A stretch of 64,000 nt of DNA from Cyanobium usitatum str. Tous (GCF_003011885.1 NZ_PXXO01000006.1:108392-172391); one strand, 5' to 3'. Shown: positions 1 to 12,295, counted from the first letter of the stretch. The notes: generated by a model not told the origin, from the letters alone. Translations and numbers: made by a program.

Positions 1-3000
1 AGACCAGCGAAATTGGACTGGTTGTTCAGCACGGAAGCGCTCATGTTAGTGAAGTGGCCCAGCTCGGTTGTGCCCATATTCAAGAGGGTGTCGCCGCCCA
101 CTTGGGTGAAGCTGAGGGCGCTGAAAGCAACTCCGCTGAGCCCCACCTTATCTTCACCGGCCTTGAAGTCCATCACGAACTGCTTAGCGGCAGGCTTATC
201 ACCAGGTGCGCTAATCAGCCAGAACTGGTCGGAGCCAGCGCCACCGTTGAGGTAGTTGGTGCCAGCACCGTCAAGGACGTTGATGATGTCGTCACCCTTG
301 CCGCCGAGAACACGGTTGCCACTCGTGCCGACATAGAAGATGTCAACACCGGCCCCTCCGTCAAGACGGTTGTTGTCCAATTTAATAGCCCACAAGGTGT
401 CGTTACCAGAGCCACCGGTGATCACGTCCCGCGCATTGGCATACACCGTGTCGTTTGCTGATCCAGCAAAGATCAGGTTTGAATGACCGTCGACGATGGC
501 GATGTCAATTTCGTCTTCACCAGCCCCGGTAAAGACGGTATCCATAACTCCGTCAAAGCTCGTCATCTCCATGCTCTTGTCGTCGCCGCTTGTACCGGTT
601 TTGGCCTCGTCGAGTCCCAGATCCACGGTGTACTGGAATATCTGACCGCCGTAATCGGCTTTGACATCCTTGACCTGGCCAGAGGACTCACCACCCATCT
701 GCACGACGCCGATGAATAGCTGCTCGGAGAGGGGAATCTCATTGGCAATGGTTTGCGCCTTGTTGCCCTGCAGCTCTTCAGTGGTGTAGAAGTTGCCTTC
801 GGCATTCCTGGCAACCAGGGCGGTGACGTTCCAGGAACCCGAGAACTCAGCACCTGTAGCGTTGGTAAAGGCCCCTTCCATTGCCGCCACCTTCGCCTTG
901 GCGCGGGGGTTGTCAGCACCACCAGCGATGGCCAGCAGGTCGCCGGTACCTTTCTCCTTCAACGCCAGGGTCGTGGAATCGAGCGACAAAACGTATTTGC
1001 GCTCACCGGCCACGTTGCCAGAGTCTTCATCAACGATGAGGAAGTCTCCGTCGTCGTTCTTGACCCAGATCAGACCGTCTGGTGCAACGGCTTTGGCCGC
1101 AGGGGCGCTGCCACCGAGGTGCAGGGCTGCGGTCTTGCTGCCGTCGAGGTTGTTTTTGCCAACGTGAGCTTCACCAGCGCCGTTGGTGTCCAAGGTGAGC
1201 GCACCTTCAATGGCGGGCAGCACCCGGTTGACATTAACAGACAGGAACTGGGGCAGAGCGCCATTAGCTGCTATCAGCTCCTGGCTGATCGTGTTGGTGA
1301 GATCAAAGCCGAGGATGCCGCCTGATGCGGTCATGTTTTGGACAAACCGCACCTTGCTGGTGTCAGGATCGACCGCCGAATGCTCGATCTTGCTGTCAGC
1401 GGTGAAGAACTTGTAGCCAGTGGGTTGTTCAGCTGCTTTCTCCCAAAGGTTCATATCGGTGTCTTTGACAGCCTTCGGCTTGTCGAAGCCTCCCCACTGA
1501 TAGGAAGTGCCATAGAAACGACCCTGGATGTTGTCTGGAGCAGTTGCGGACTTCAGATAGGCATCTGCAGAAAGATCGTCGATCAGAAGATCTTTGTCAG
1601 CATCGGGATTGATGCCCAACGTGGTGTATGTGGCATCGCTTAGGGCTAAACCGTAGATTTTGCCATGCAGAAGACCATTTCTAGCTAGGAACTTATCCCG
1701 CTCAGATGCGGTGCTTTCGTTAATGGTGGTGCCATCAGCCAGTTTGCCCTTGATGCCGATGTAGATGCGGTTAGGGACGGATTTATCGTGGTTGTAGCCC
1801 GAGAGGACCATGGCCACGTAGTCCTTATGGCCAGGATTAATCGGCAGGAGCTTTTCATAGCCCCCCTGACCCAGGACGGGGACGGTGTACGCCGTTTTGT
1901 TTGCAACGTCGATCACCATCGACGCTAGGCCCATGGTGTCGTTCGCCGTGGCAGCGCTTCCGAAGTACCCGGCGCCCATGTTCCATTCTTCTGCCATGAA
2001 CCAAACATCGTTAGCAAAGCCGATGTTGTTCCCATACTTATTGGCTTGCTCGAACCAAGATCCGCAGAAGGAATGGAAGTGGAAGTCAGCTTCGGTGAGC
2101 CTCATGTCCTTCGCGGGCCTACCACCACTCTGAGCGACGGCGCTGCCGAACTCAACATAGGTTCCGTCGGGCTTGGTCTGGTTGCCCCATTTGGCACTTA
2201 GATCAGTTTTGTCGCTGTTCTTGCCATCGACAACCTCTCCAAAGACGTTGTAGAGGGTGTCGAACAGGAAGCCGCTGCCTTTGACGATGTCAGCGCCGGT
2301 TTTGCCGGTCTGGAGGAAGTCGGCAAAGCCCGCACGGTCGTAGTCGACGTAATGGGTCTTGGAGCCGGTGAAGGTGACCTTGCCACCATTCAAGGGCTGG
2401 GCGTAGGTCTGGTTGGAGCTCGTGGCGTACGACTCGGACTGGAACGCCACCCGAATTGTGGTGTCGTTCAAAAGCCAGGCGGCATTGCCATCCGGCCAGC
2501 CGGTTAGGGCCAGGCCAGTGGATTTGTCGACTTCACCGACGGTGGCAAGGGCCTTGAAGGTTCCGTTGGGGAAGTCGGTGCGGCCGCTGCGCCCGTCGAT
2601 GAGATGCTCGGGGGCAGTGGAGGTTCCGGCCTGGGGGATCAGGGCCGTTGTTTCGCCGATGGTTTTGAGGTTCACCTGGTAGGTGTCGAGGGTGCCAGAA
2701 ACTTCATTGGCAGCTAGTAAGAAGCCACTGCCATCGCTATCGGTGCTTACGAACTCGAGCCCTTCAGGGGAGATCGAGTTCACGTTCTGAAGCAACTTGA
2801 AGAAGGTTGCCTTGCTTGGATCAGTGACGTCGTAAACGGCGATGGATGCGGATGTGCCCCGCTCCATACCGATAAAGGCGAAGACACGCCCGTTGATCTC
2901 CTTGGTGGTGACCATTTCGGGTTCCATGCCCTTGTCGTCACTGCGACCATCGTCATAAATGCCGGCTGTCTTGGCGATCTCGTCAAGCTGGTTGCCCGAA

Positions 3001-5444
3001 TCGAACACCAGGTTGCCTTTGGTGTCGTAAATGCGGAAGCTGCGGCTGCCGAAGGCATAGGCTTGGTCAAGGGTGCCATCTTTGTTGTAATCTCCCTCGG
3101 AATTGATCAGGTTGAGACGATCACCAAGGTTAGCCCTGTCAGCTCCCGTCAGATCTTTCGAACGGGTTGCATCGTTGATGTGCAATCCTCCAGTTTTGAG
3201 ATCACCGTTACGATCATCCCCTTCTCCGGCAACAATCAAATAGGTAATGTTGTTGCTTGCGTAGGCCGTGATGCCATCGGCCATGGGCAGGCCGTAGACG
3301 TCTTTAATGCCTATGGCACCACCGGCATCTGTTGTTGTGTTGGATGTATCGATTGGAGTGGATTTGAAGCTGATTACCGCAGCCGAGTTATCGGCGCGGC
3401 CATCAACGGCAACGAAATCGTTGTCGTTAAACACCACCAAGCTTCCATCGGGCTTGAGGGCTAGGCCCTCTGGCTTGTCGAATGCTGGGTTGGCGCCGAC
3501 ACTTGGAATGTTCAGCAGCTCCGTGCGCTGAACCATCCGGATGCCCTTGGCGGCCAGGGCATCGGCAATGCTGGTTGTCTCCAGCAATTCGGGTTGAGTG
3601 AACCCGATTTTGGCAGTCCAATCGAAGCCGAGCACATTGGTGGCACCGATGAGGTCGATCTCGACAACCGATTTATTTGCGGATGCCCCGGTGAGCGAAT
3701 CGCGCTCAATCAGCAGAAAACGCTCGCGGGCTGCGTCATAGACCGCATCGCCAATCTTGTCGACCTTGGCTGATCCAGCCAGCTTGGAATCGGCATCGAG
3801 GAGATGCAGATATTCAGCTTTGGGAGTACCAGTTGCGGGGTCAATGGCAAGAATACGAATAAACTCTGCGTTTTTGAACCCACTGGGTTGTAACGCACTC
3901 TGTACGAAGGCATACAGGTATCCATCCTTGCTGTTGAAGGCCATGCCTTCAAAACCGCGGTTAATCAAACGGTTGGCATAGACGGCTGGCAGAGTCGCGA
4001 GGGTATAAGTTGAAACATCCCCACGACCCTGCGGATAGGTCACACCACTAAAGTCAGTGCCGCTAGGCACATAACGGCGTACCAGATTGCCGGTTTCGCT
4101 ATCGAACAGGGCAATCTGGGGAAAATATTCATCTGAAACGGCAAACATTGGTTTGCCGCTGTTCATTGATGCAACCGTGATCAGGTTGATCGACTCGGTA
4201 TCCAGGCCGAAAGCATCCCTGGGAATCTCGGTGTAAACATTGTATCGACCAGCATCATTTGCGATGCCGTTGCCGGCTTGGCTCAGTTGGAAGCCCTTGT
4301 CGTGGGTGGCTAGGGCGCCGATGCCGGTGGAGCTGCGGAAGCCGCCGCTGCCATCGGGTACCTTGAGGGTGATCGCCTGAAGTTGCTGGAAGCCAGAAGC
4401 GGTCTGGGCGAGCTTGTAGATCGTGATCGGAAAATCCGGATCATCAAAAATCTTGCCGGTCCTGTTTGCATCGCTGGGATTGTCGTTGGTGCGATCGCCA
4501 ATGGCAGCGGCCTGGGGACCCCGGTCAGTGATCACATAGAAAATGTCCTGACCATTCTCGATGCCTCCGTAAACCGCACCGGAAAGGCCACCTGCGGTCA
4601 CCTCGCCTGGATTAACAACTCCATTGCTGTTGAAATCAGGGCGACTGTTGCTATTGGTTCCTGTGGGGTAGGAGAGCGAAAAGGTGTAGTTGGCGGCCTT
4701 GGCTGTGCCGCGGCTCCAATCCTTGATGCCCATGCCCCAGACCTTGGTCAGGGTGCCGGTGGCCAGATCGATCTCGGCAACAGCATTGTTCTCCTGCAGG
4801 GTGACCCAGGCTGTGTTGCCGAGGGTCGCGATCGATTCGGGCTCAAAGTCCTGGGCGACGGTGGCATCCTTGCTGCCGCCGCTGATGCGGATGCCCTGCA
4901 GGTTGAGGCGTGCGGCCTGACCGTTGAATGCTTCAAAATTAACGGTCTTGACCGTGAAGCCAGTGGCGTTAGCGGTGGTAGGTCCGAAAGAGGTGGTATC
5001 GATCACTGAGATCGTCCCCTGGGCGTCGCTCTCGGCAATGGGCGTGTCGATCACCTCGCCTTCATTGGCGACGACAAGTTTTTTTCCATCGCTACTGAAG
5101 CTCACCGCGTCGGGCAGGGCCCCCACAGTCACCTTGCCCAGTTCGGTCAAGGTTGCACTTGAACCTGAGCCACTGAGGCGATAGAACGCCACATGGCCGT
5201 TGGCCGACTTGGGCTTGGTGGCGTCTGCGACCGCGACAGCCACGAGATCGCCACTGACGTCGACGCTCTGAGCTGGACCAGCAAGGGTCAGCTTGCTGAC
5301 CCGGCTCGGGGCAAGCTGACCGTTGAAGGCGAGGAGCTCTAAGGTCTCTCCGCCTGTAATGACAAGTACAGAATTATGTTCCTTTGAATACGAAACAATC
5401 TCGGCACCACCGAGGTTGACGTTGTTAAGGAGACCAAAAGACAT
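1..5444 (-). CDS. RTX-type choice-of-anchor I / phytase-like exoprotein (partial, C-terminal end off window)
   Basis: One reading frame stays open from the ATG at 5444 to the left edge, giving about 1814 visible residues; I checked the frame at several points. Residues 1-300 resemble the choice-of-anchor I beta-propeller family (LNNVNLGGAEIVSY; VVANEGEV). Residues about 300-660 resemble the esterase-like phytase family (ITDRGPQAAAIGDRTNDN; KPEGLALKPDGSLVVFND). The anchor I fold resumes at about 740-920 (MEPEMVTT; SPEGLEFVS). A region near 1130-1330 looks PhoX/DUF839-like. Glycine/aspartate RTX repeats (GGSGNDT, GGAGVD, GGKGDD) sit at 1675-1715. There is no N-terminal signal peptide, which fits type I secretion by a C-terminal signal. 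The likely role is extracellular calcium-dependent phosphoester hydrolysis for phosphate scavenging; that is an inference. Only a few C-terminal residues are probably missing. Confidence 0.85.
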   Translation of the reverse strand, partial: MSFGLLNNVNLGGAEIVSYSKEHNSVLVITGGETLELLAFNGQLAPSRVSKLTLAGPAQSVDVSGDLVAVAVADATKPKSANGHVAFYRLSGSGSSATLTELGKVTVGALPDAVSFSSDGKKLVVANEGEVIDTPIAESDAQGTISVIDTTSFGPTTANATGFTVKTVNFEAFNGQAARLNLQGIRISGGSKDATVAQDFEPESIATLGNTAWVTLQENNAVAEIDLATGTLTKVWGMGIKDWSRGTAKAANYTFSLSYPTGTNSNSRPDFNSNGVVNPGEVTAGGLSGAVYGGIENGQDIFYVITDRGPQAAAIGDRTNDNPSDANRTGKIFDDPDFPITIYKLAQTASGFQQLQAITLKVPDGSGGFRSSTGIGALATHDKGFQLSQAGNGIANDAGRYNVYTEIPRDAFGLDTESINLITVASMNSGKPMFAVSDEYFPQIALFDSETGNLVRRYVPSGTDFSGVTYPQGRGDVSTYTLATLPAVYANRLINRGFEGMAFNSKDGYLYAFVQSALQPSGFKNAEFIRILAIDPATGTPKAEYLHLLDADSKLAGSAKVDKIGDAVYDAARERFLLIERDSLTGASANKSVVEIDLIGATNVLGFDWTAKIGFTQPELLETTSIADALAAKGIRMVQRTELLNIPSVGANPAFDKPEGLALKPDGSLVVFNDNDFVAVDGRADNSAAVISFKSTPIDTSNTTTDAGGAIGIKDVYGLPMADGITAYASNNITYLIVAGEGDDRNGDLKTGGLHINDATRSKDLTGADRANLGDRLNLINSEGDYNKDGTLDQAYAFGSRSFRIYDTKGNLVFDSGNQLDEIAKTAGIYDDGRSDDKGMEPEMVTTKEINGRVFAFIGMERGTSASIAVYDVTDPSKATFFKLLQNVNSISPEGLEFVSTDSDGSGFLLAANEVSGTLDTYQVNLKTIGETTALIPQAGTSTAPEHLIDGRSGRTDFPNGTFKALATVGEVDKSTGLALTGWPDGNAAWLLNDTTIRVAFQSESYATSSNQTYAQPLNGGKVTFTGSKTHYVDYDRAGFADFLQTGKTGADIVKGSGFLFDTLYNVFGEVVDGKNSDKTDLSAKWGNQTKPDGTYVEFGSAVAQSGGRPAKDMRLTEADFHFHSFCGSWFEQANKYGNNIGFANDVWFMAEEWNMGAGYFGSAATANDTMGLASMVIDVANKTAYTVPVLGQGGYEKLLPINPGHKDYVAMVLSGYNHDKSVPNRIYIGIKGKLADGTTINESTASERDKFLARNGLLHGKIYGLALSDATYTTLGINPDADKDLLIDDLSADAYLKSATAPDNIQGRFYGTSYQWGGFDKPKAVKDTDMNLWEKAAEQPTGYKFFTADSKIEHSAVDPDTSKVRFVQNMTASGGILGFDLTNTISQELIAANGALPQFLSVNVNRVLPAIEGALTLDTNGAGEAHVGKNNLDGSKTAALHLGGSAPAAKAVAPDGLIWVKNDDGDFLIVDEDSGNVAGERKYVLSLDSTTLALKEKGTGDLLAIAGGADNPRAKAKVAAMEGAFTNATGAEFSGSWNVTALVARNAEGNFYTTEELQGNKAQTIANEIPLSEQLFIGVVQMGGESSGQVKDVKADYGGQIFQYTVDLGLDEAKTGTSGDDKSMEMTSFDGVMDTVFTGAGEDEIDIAIVDGHSNLIFAGSANDTVYANARDVITGGSGNDTLWAIKLDNNRLDGGAGVDIFYVGTSGNRVLGGKGDDIINVLDGAGTNYLNGGAGSDQFWLISAPGDKPAAKQFVMDFKAGEDKVGLSGVAFSALSFTQVGGDTLLNMGTTELGHFTNMSASVLNNQSNFAG

Positions 5445-5851
5445 GATGGCTTTTGAATTTTCCAAAACTTAACGACCCGGTTGGCTTCTCGATGTCCTGG
5501 TGGATTCAGTTGCATGTGACGAGCGATACACCATGATTTTTTGCGGACCTTAGTCAGAGTTCACCCCGGCCCTGTGCAGTCGGCAGGTTTACCTGGATGG
5601 CCAAGTCAAAATGGTGCATTTTGCGGATGGGCTGCCAGCTCAGCTCAATTTGACGGCGAAACCCTTGGCGTGGGAAATGGGTAAAGGCTTGGTGGTCGTT
5701 TGCCAATCTTCCCCAAAGATGAGGTCTGGCATTTTGGGATTGGGGCGATCGCCGCTGTCATGGCTGGCGGCGCCAATCCAGTAGTTCAGGGCACCAGCAT
5801 CGAATCAGCAAGGCTGACCCCCATCGCCCACGCTCAGATCTGTGAGGCCAC
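5445..5851. other. 407-base gap between the RTX gene and its decayed relative
   Basis: No intact gene was seen. On the plus strand, 5554-5760 is an open stretch without a start codon whose translation (RQVYLDGQVKMVHFADG) looks protein-like and could be a gene or transposase remnant; I could not assign it. One HIP1 palindrome lies at 5745-5752. The 5' part next to 5444 must contain the promoter of the RTX gene, but I could not identify convincing -35/-10 boxes or a strong ribosome binding site. Confidence 0.4.
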
Positions 5852-6512
5852 TCAGGAATGTGCCAGGAATGCGATCTTTTTGATGACCGGCGTGGTGCCG
5901 CTTAGATCGAGCTCGGCGAAGGCGTTGTTCTCCTGCAGGGAGATCCAGGCGCTGAAGTCGATGCTCTGCACATCAATCTGGGCTAGCGCCACTGGCATTT
6001 CTGCCAGGAAGCCGCTGGTGTCGATCACCGAGATCGTGCCTTCGGGATCGATTGTGTACAGCGCATCCGGCTCGCCTTCATTCGTTACTAGAAGCCGGGT
6101 GCCTTCAACATTGAACTTCACCGCATTGGGCAGGGAACCAGCTGTGCCGCTGCTCAGAAAGGTTGGTAGCGGAATTGGTCAGGTCGTAAAACTGAACAAA
6201 CCCAGGTTCGGTCTTGATCTTGTTCTGAACTGCAACGGCAAGCAGTTTCCTGAAGACGGCAACACCCTGCAGGGTTTCGAGGCTACCCTCGGGACGTGCA
6301 ATGGCGATGGACGTTAGGTTGGATGGGTCAGTCAGATCTGATACAACGATGGCGCCAGAGCCGCTACCCACTGTGTAGAGATAACCAGTGTCAGCGCTGT
6401 AAGCGGAGATTTCCGCATTCGCCCCAAAGCTTGCCATAGAGAGGACATCCTCAGCTGCAAGCACCGCCGGGTCAAGAAGATTGACGACGAGTGAAGCGCT
6501 GAGTTGGATCAA
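5852..6512 (-). pseudogene. Decayed N-terminal fragment of a second choice-of-anchor I protein
   Basis: Two successive minus frames together match the N-terminal propeller of choice-of-anchor I proteins and resemble the neighbouring giant protein. The first frame, 6512-6105, carries AEISAYSADTGYLYTV and AVAVQNKIKTEPGFVQFYDL. The second, starting near 6160, carries SLPNAVKFNVEGTRLLVTNE and TISVIDTSGF. The switch falls near 6155-6165 and corresponds to one extra base (or two missing). The second frame then stops at 5852 after about 200 residues in total, far short of the 450-500 of the domain. The double damage (frameshift and truncation) argues for real decay and not a single sequencing slip. 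It is likely the remnant of a tandem duplication. Confidence 0.7.
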
Positions 6513-6711
6513 GTGTTACAAGATTGCCAACCTCGTGCTCGGTAGAGAGTTAAGGAGTGGCTATCGGTTTGTTTGCTGGAGGGCTGAAGTTAGGAGCCAT
6601 GCTTTAACTCTATTCAGCGATATAAGCACTGAGTTGTTGCGTCTGTCTTGGGTGCGACTCCTTAATCAAGGTTATACCTTCTTGGCTGTCTCTTGCCTTT
6701 CCGAACAGTTT

Positions 6712-6870
6712 TCACGTTGTTAGCCGCCAATCCCGCAGCGCTGCGATCAACACAAACCAAGCCAGCCGCAGCTTTGCCAGCAGCCCCTGCTGGGCGGCCA
6801 GTTGGTCGTATTTGGCGCGACCGCACTCCGTTTTGATCCAGCGGTAGGCCTGCGGCTGGGGATGGTCCAT
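6712..6870 (-). CDS. Small conserved-looking protein (52 aa)
   Basis: The ATG at 6870 opens a 52-codon frame beginning MDHPQPQAYRWIKTECGRAK and ending LRLAWFVLIAALRDWRLTT. The C-terminal half is a single hydrophobic, arginine-flanked helix and the N-terminal half is polar. The composition is protein-like, unlike the arginine/proline-rich translation of the overlapping longer frame (6662-6940), which I take as a shadow. It is divergently placed to the gene starting at 6950, with an inverted repeat between them. No function is recognised; a small membrane-associated protein is an inference. Confidence 0.5.
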   Translation of the reverse strand: MDHPQPQAYRWIKTECGRAKYDQLAAQQGLLAKLRLAWFVLIAALRDWRLTT

Positions 6871-6885
6871 GAAGCCATCTTGCCG

Positions 6886-6908
6886 CGCAGGGTCCTAGGG
6901 GACCTGCG
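6886..6908. promoter_or_regulatory. Inverted repeat in a divergent promoter region
   Basis: CGCAGG at 6886-6891 pairs with CCTGCG at 6903-6908, and inner TCC/GGA bases extend the stem. There is no T-tract on either side, so it is not an obvious terminator. It lies midway between the divergent starts at 6870 (minus) and 6950 (plus), the position expected of an operator. No known operator family was recognised. Confidence 0.35.
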
Positions 6909-6949
6909 GATCGCTTGGTCGCCTTAAGTGGGTAAAGCACTCACGGCTG

Positions 6950-7327
6950 ATGGAACCTCCGCAACCCAGCGCCTGGGATTGGCTGGCCATCGATCGAGCC
7001 CCCCAGCCCCCGGATCTAAGTCAGATCGGCTCGCCGGAGGCCCTCACTGCCTATCTAGTGGGGGTGGAGGAGCGGATGCAGCGGCTTGCCCTCATCGTTG
7101 AGGCGATGAGGCAAAGCTGGGCGGCTGGAGGACTGCTGAGTGAAGCCCAGTTGCTGGAGAAGGTGACCGAGCTTGATTTGCGCGATGGGGTTGCCGATGG
7201 GCGCAATGTGGCGCCTGTGCTGCAGGTATGCGGCAAGTGTGGTTGCAACCAAACGGGCCAGCACCGTTTTGGGGTGCGCTGCGGCAGCGATGCGCTGCGG
7301 CCCGCTGAGGAGCTTTCTGATCCCTAA
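6950..7327 (+). CDS. Conserved hypothetical protein with a CxxC pair (125 aa)
   Basis: The ATG at 6950 gives 125 residues. Residues 1-30 are proline-rich, 30-75 form a helix-rich stretch (YLVGVEERMQRLALIVEAMR), and the tail carries CGKCGCNQTG and a further cysteine, which could bind a metal. The helix composition and the clean stop four bases before the next start support a real gene. It probably forms an operon with the TerB-like gene that follows. No function can be assigned. Confidence 0.6.
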   Translation: MEPPQPSAWDWLAIDRAPQPPDLSQIGSPEALTAYLVGVEERMQRLALIVEAMRQSWAAGGLLSEAQLLEKVTELDLRDGVADGRNVAPVLQVCGKCGCNQTGQHRFGVRCGSDALRPAEELSDP

Positions 7328-7330
7328 TCT

Positions 7331-10420
<3,090 letters not shown>

Positions 10421-10531
10421 CTCGATTCCAGCTGCGCTTTAGAGGTGCAGAGTCTGACCGACGGCCTTGCCTCTTGGGACCTGGCGCCTGGGCTCGGCAC
10501 AATGCGCCCAGCCCCTGCGTTCCTCTGCGGC

Positions 10532-11077
10532 ATGCCCCTTGAGCCTCTGCTGCCGCTGTTTCACCGGCTCGACCGGGAATGGTTTGACGGCAGCCTGGCG
10601 CCGGCTGGTCAGCGGTTAGTGGATCTGCGCTGGAGCGATGGCCGCATGCGCCGCACCGCCGGGCTCTACCGGCGCGGACGCCATGCCGATGGCCGCCCCC
10701 TGTGCGAAATCGTGCTGTCGCGGCCCCTGCTCGATCCCCTGCCGCAGGAAGCCACCCTCAGCACCCTCTGCCACGAAATGATCCATGCCTGGGTGGATCG
10801 GGTGGTGGGTGTCGAGGAGGCCCATGGCCCCCACTTCCGCGCCCGTATGGCCGCCATCAACGGCGCCCAGGCTGGCTTCAAGGTGAGCATCCGCCACCGC
10901 TACCCCTTGCCCTCCAGCACCAGGACGCCCCGCTGGCTGGCCTCTTGCCCCAATTGCGGCGTCAGCGCCCCCTACCGCCGCCGGGTGCAGGGTTTGGCCT
11001 GCCGCTTCTGTTGCGACCGGCTGCACGGCGGCCGCTGGCACCCCAGTTGTCTGTTGAGATTTGAGCAGGCGGCCTAA
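10532..11077 (+). CDS. SprT-like zinc metallopeptidase domain protein
   Basis: The protein contains the SprT signature. A helix PLFHRLDREWFDGSL leads in, the zinc-binding HExxH motif is in LCHEMIHAW, and the third ligand region is EEAHGPHFRARM. The C-terminal zinc ribbon has CPNCG and CRFCC. SprT-family proteins are related to SPRTN/Wss1 proteases, but bacterial substrates are poorly known. The start is ambiguous: an ATG at 10532 (181 aa), an ATG at 10502 or a GTG at 10445 are all in frame. I prefer 10532 because the family homology begins there; none has a clear ribosome binding site. It is divergent from the 9998-10420 gene. Confidence 0.85.
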   Translation: MPLEPLLPLFHRLDREWFDGSLAPAGQRLVDLRWSDGRMRRTAGLYRRGRHADGRPLCEIVLSRPLLDPLPQEATLSTLCHEMIHAWVDRVVGVEEAHGPHFRARMAAINGAQAGFKVSIRHRYPLPSSTRTPRWLASCPNCGVSAPYRRRVQGLACRFCCDRLHGGRWHPSCLLRFEQAA

Positions 11078-11100
11078 GGTCCCGGCAGCACGGCACTGCC

Positions 11101-11196
11101 ATGGGCGTTTTCCTCTGGACCCTGGAATTCGGAGGTCTCACCATTGCCTTGGTGGGGATGGGCCGGGAGCGCTGGCTGGCGGGTCGCCGTCGCTAG
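11101..11196 (+). CDS. Possible 31-aa small membrane protein
   Basis: ATG at 11101 to TAG at 11196 encodes 31 residues: a hydrophobic helix (VFLWTLEFGGLTIALVGM) followed by an arginine-rich end. This is typical of single-span cyanobacterial small proteins. It sits between the SprT-like gene and the gene at 11218, all on the plus strand. Its short length means chance cannot be excluded. Confidence 0.35.
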   Translation: MGVFLWTLEFGGLTIALVGMGRERWLAGRRR

Positions 11197-11217
11197 CTGG
11201 ATCCTTAGCCTGGGGCC

Positions 11218-11724
11218 ATGCCTGAATCCTGGAAAGACTTAGATCGCCTGGTGAGTGCGGGCCGCCAGCTCGTGGATGGGGTGTCCGGTGCCCGCCCCGG
11301 CTCCCGCAGCGGCAACCGGGGCGAAGGCCGCCGGCCCGCCGGCCCCGCCGGAATGCCCCGGCTCGATGGCCTGGGTCGTTGGGTGGAAAACAAGCTCGAT
11401 TGGATCCTGGAAGACGAGGACGACTGGCGCGAGCCCTGGCAGGAGGCTCGCCCTGAACTCAGTTCCCAGGCCCGGCCGCGCCGCCGCCTTGATGCCATTT
11501 CTCGCCGCAGCGCCGAGCCGCTCCGGGGTCAGCCCAGCCAAGAAAGGGAGCCGCAAGAAAGGGAGCCGGAAGAATGGCCCGAAGATGACGCTTTCGCCCT
11601 GCCCCGTTGGCAGCGGCAGCCGCCTACTGCGCCCCAATCCCAGCCCCAATCGCAACCTCCATCTCAATCCCAGCTCACGGGCCGGGCCATGCCCCGCTCC
11701 ACCAGGCGCCGAGCTGGTGGCTGA
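11218..11724 (+). CDS. Conserved picocyanobacterial hypothetical protein (168 aa)
   Basis: The ATG at 11218 gives 168 residues. Two conserved-looking blocks are present: SWKDLDRLVSAGRQLVDGVS at the N-terminus and LGRWVENKLDWILEDEDDW at about 43-65. These are followed by a long low-complexity tail rich in arginine, proline, glutamate and glutamine with QSQPQSQPPSQSQ repeats. I recall this layout from Synechococcus proteins of unknown function, sometimes misnamed RNA helicase. The tail is probably disordered. No function is claimed. Confidence 0.7.
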   Translation: MPESWKDLDRLVSAGRQLVDGVSGARPGSRSGNRGEGRRPAGPAGMPRLDGLGRWVENKLDWILEDEDDWREPWQEARPELSSQARPRRRLDAISRRSAEPLRGQPSQEREPQEREPEEWPEDDAFALPRWQRQPPTAPQSQPQSQPPSQSQLTGRAMPRSTRRRAGG

Positions 11725-11773
11725 GGGTCCGCTCCGCCAAGCTGGTTAGGTTGGTCTCAAATGCACTTAAAAG

Positions 11774-12295
11774 ATGGGCAGCCTTGTGGTGGTTGGCTTT
11801 CCGAAGGCGGAAGAAGCCGAGCAGGTGCGGCGCGAGCTGGTGGACATTCAGCGTGAGCAGCTGATTGCCCTAGAGGATGCGGTGGTGGTGGAGCACGACA
11901 GCGAGGGCCAGGTACACCTGCGTCAGGCGATCAATCTCACCGCTGCTGGCGCCCTAGGCGGTGGCTTTTGGGGCACCTTGGTGGGTCTGCTGTTTCTCAA
12001 TCCCCTGCTGGGTGCTGCCGTGGGAGCGGGCGTGGGCGCAGCCTCGGGCTCCCTTTCCGACATCGGCATCAATGATGGCTTCATGCGCGAGCTGGGCGAG
12101 ACCCTGCCCCGCGGCAGCGCGGCCCTGTGCCTGCTGGTGCGGGAAGCCACGCCAGATCGGGTGATTGAGCGCCTGCGCGCCCATGCTCCCCACGCCAAGC
12201 TGCTACGCAGCAACCTCAGCCATACCGACGAGGATCAGTTGCGGGAGCTGCTGGAGCGGGCGCGCCTGCAAGCAGAAGCCCTGCGTTTGGGTTGA
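11774..12295 (+). CDS. DUF1269 family membrane-associated protein
   Basis: This 173-residue protein has the DUF1269 pattern. An N-terminal alpha/beta half begins SLVVVGFPKAEEAEQVRREL, followed by a glycine-rich hydrophobic hairpin (AAGALGGGFWGTLVGLLFLN, then AAVGAGVGAASG). The C-terminal half (LCLLVREATPDRVIERLRAH) resembles the first. The family has been linked to general stress, without a known activity. Its 3' end overlaps the 3' end of the convergent 12235-12711 gene by 61 bases. Confidence 0.85.
   Translation: MGSLVVVGFPKAEEAEQVRRELVDIQREQLIALEDAVVVEHDSEGQVHLRQAINLTAAGALGGGFWGTLVGLLFLNPLLGAAVGAGVGAASGSLSDIGINDGFMRELGETLPRGSAALCLLVREATPDRVIERLRAHAPHAKLLRSNLSHTDEDQLRELLERARLQAEALRLG

Noticed and set aside
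5554..5760. Plus-strand startless frame as a transposase fragment
   Set aside because: The translation looks protein-like but I could not match it to any family, so it is only mentioned in the gap entry.
6662..6940. 92-residue minus-strand frame
   Set aside because: Arginine/proline-rich shadow overlapping the more protein-like 52-residue frame.
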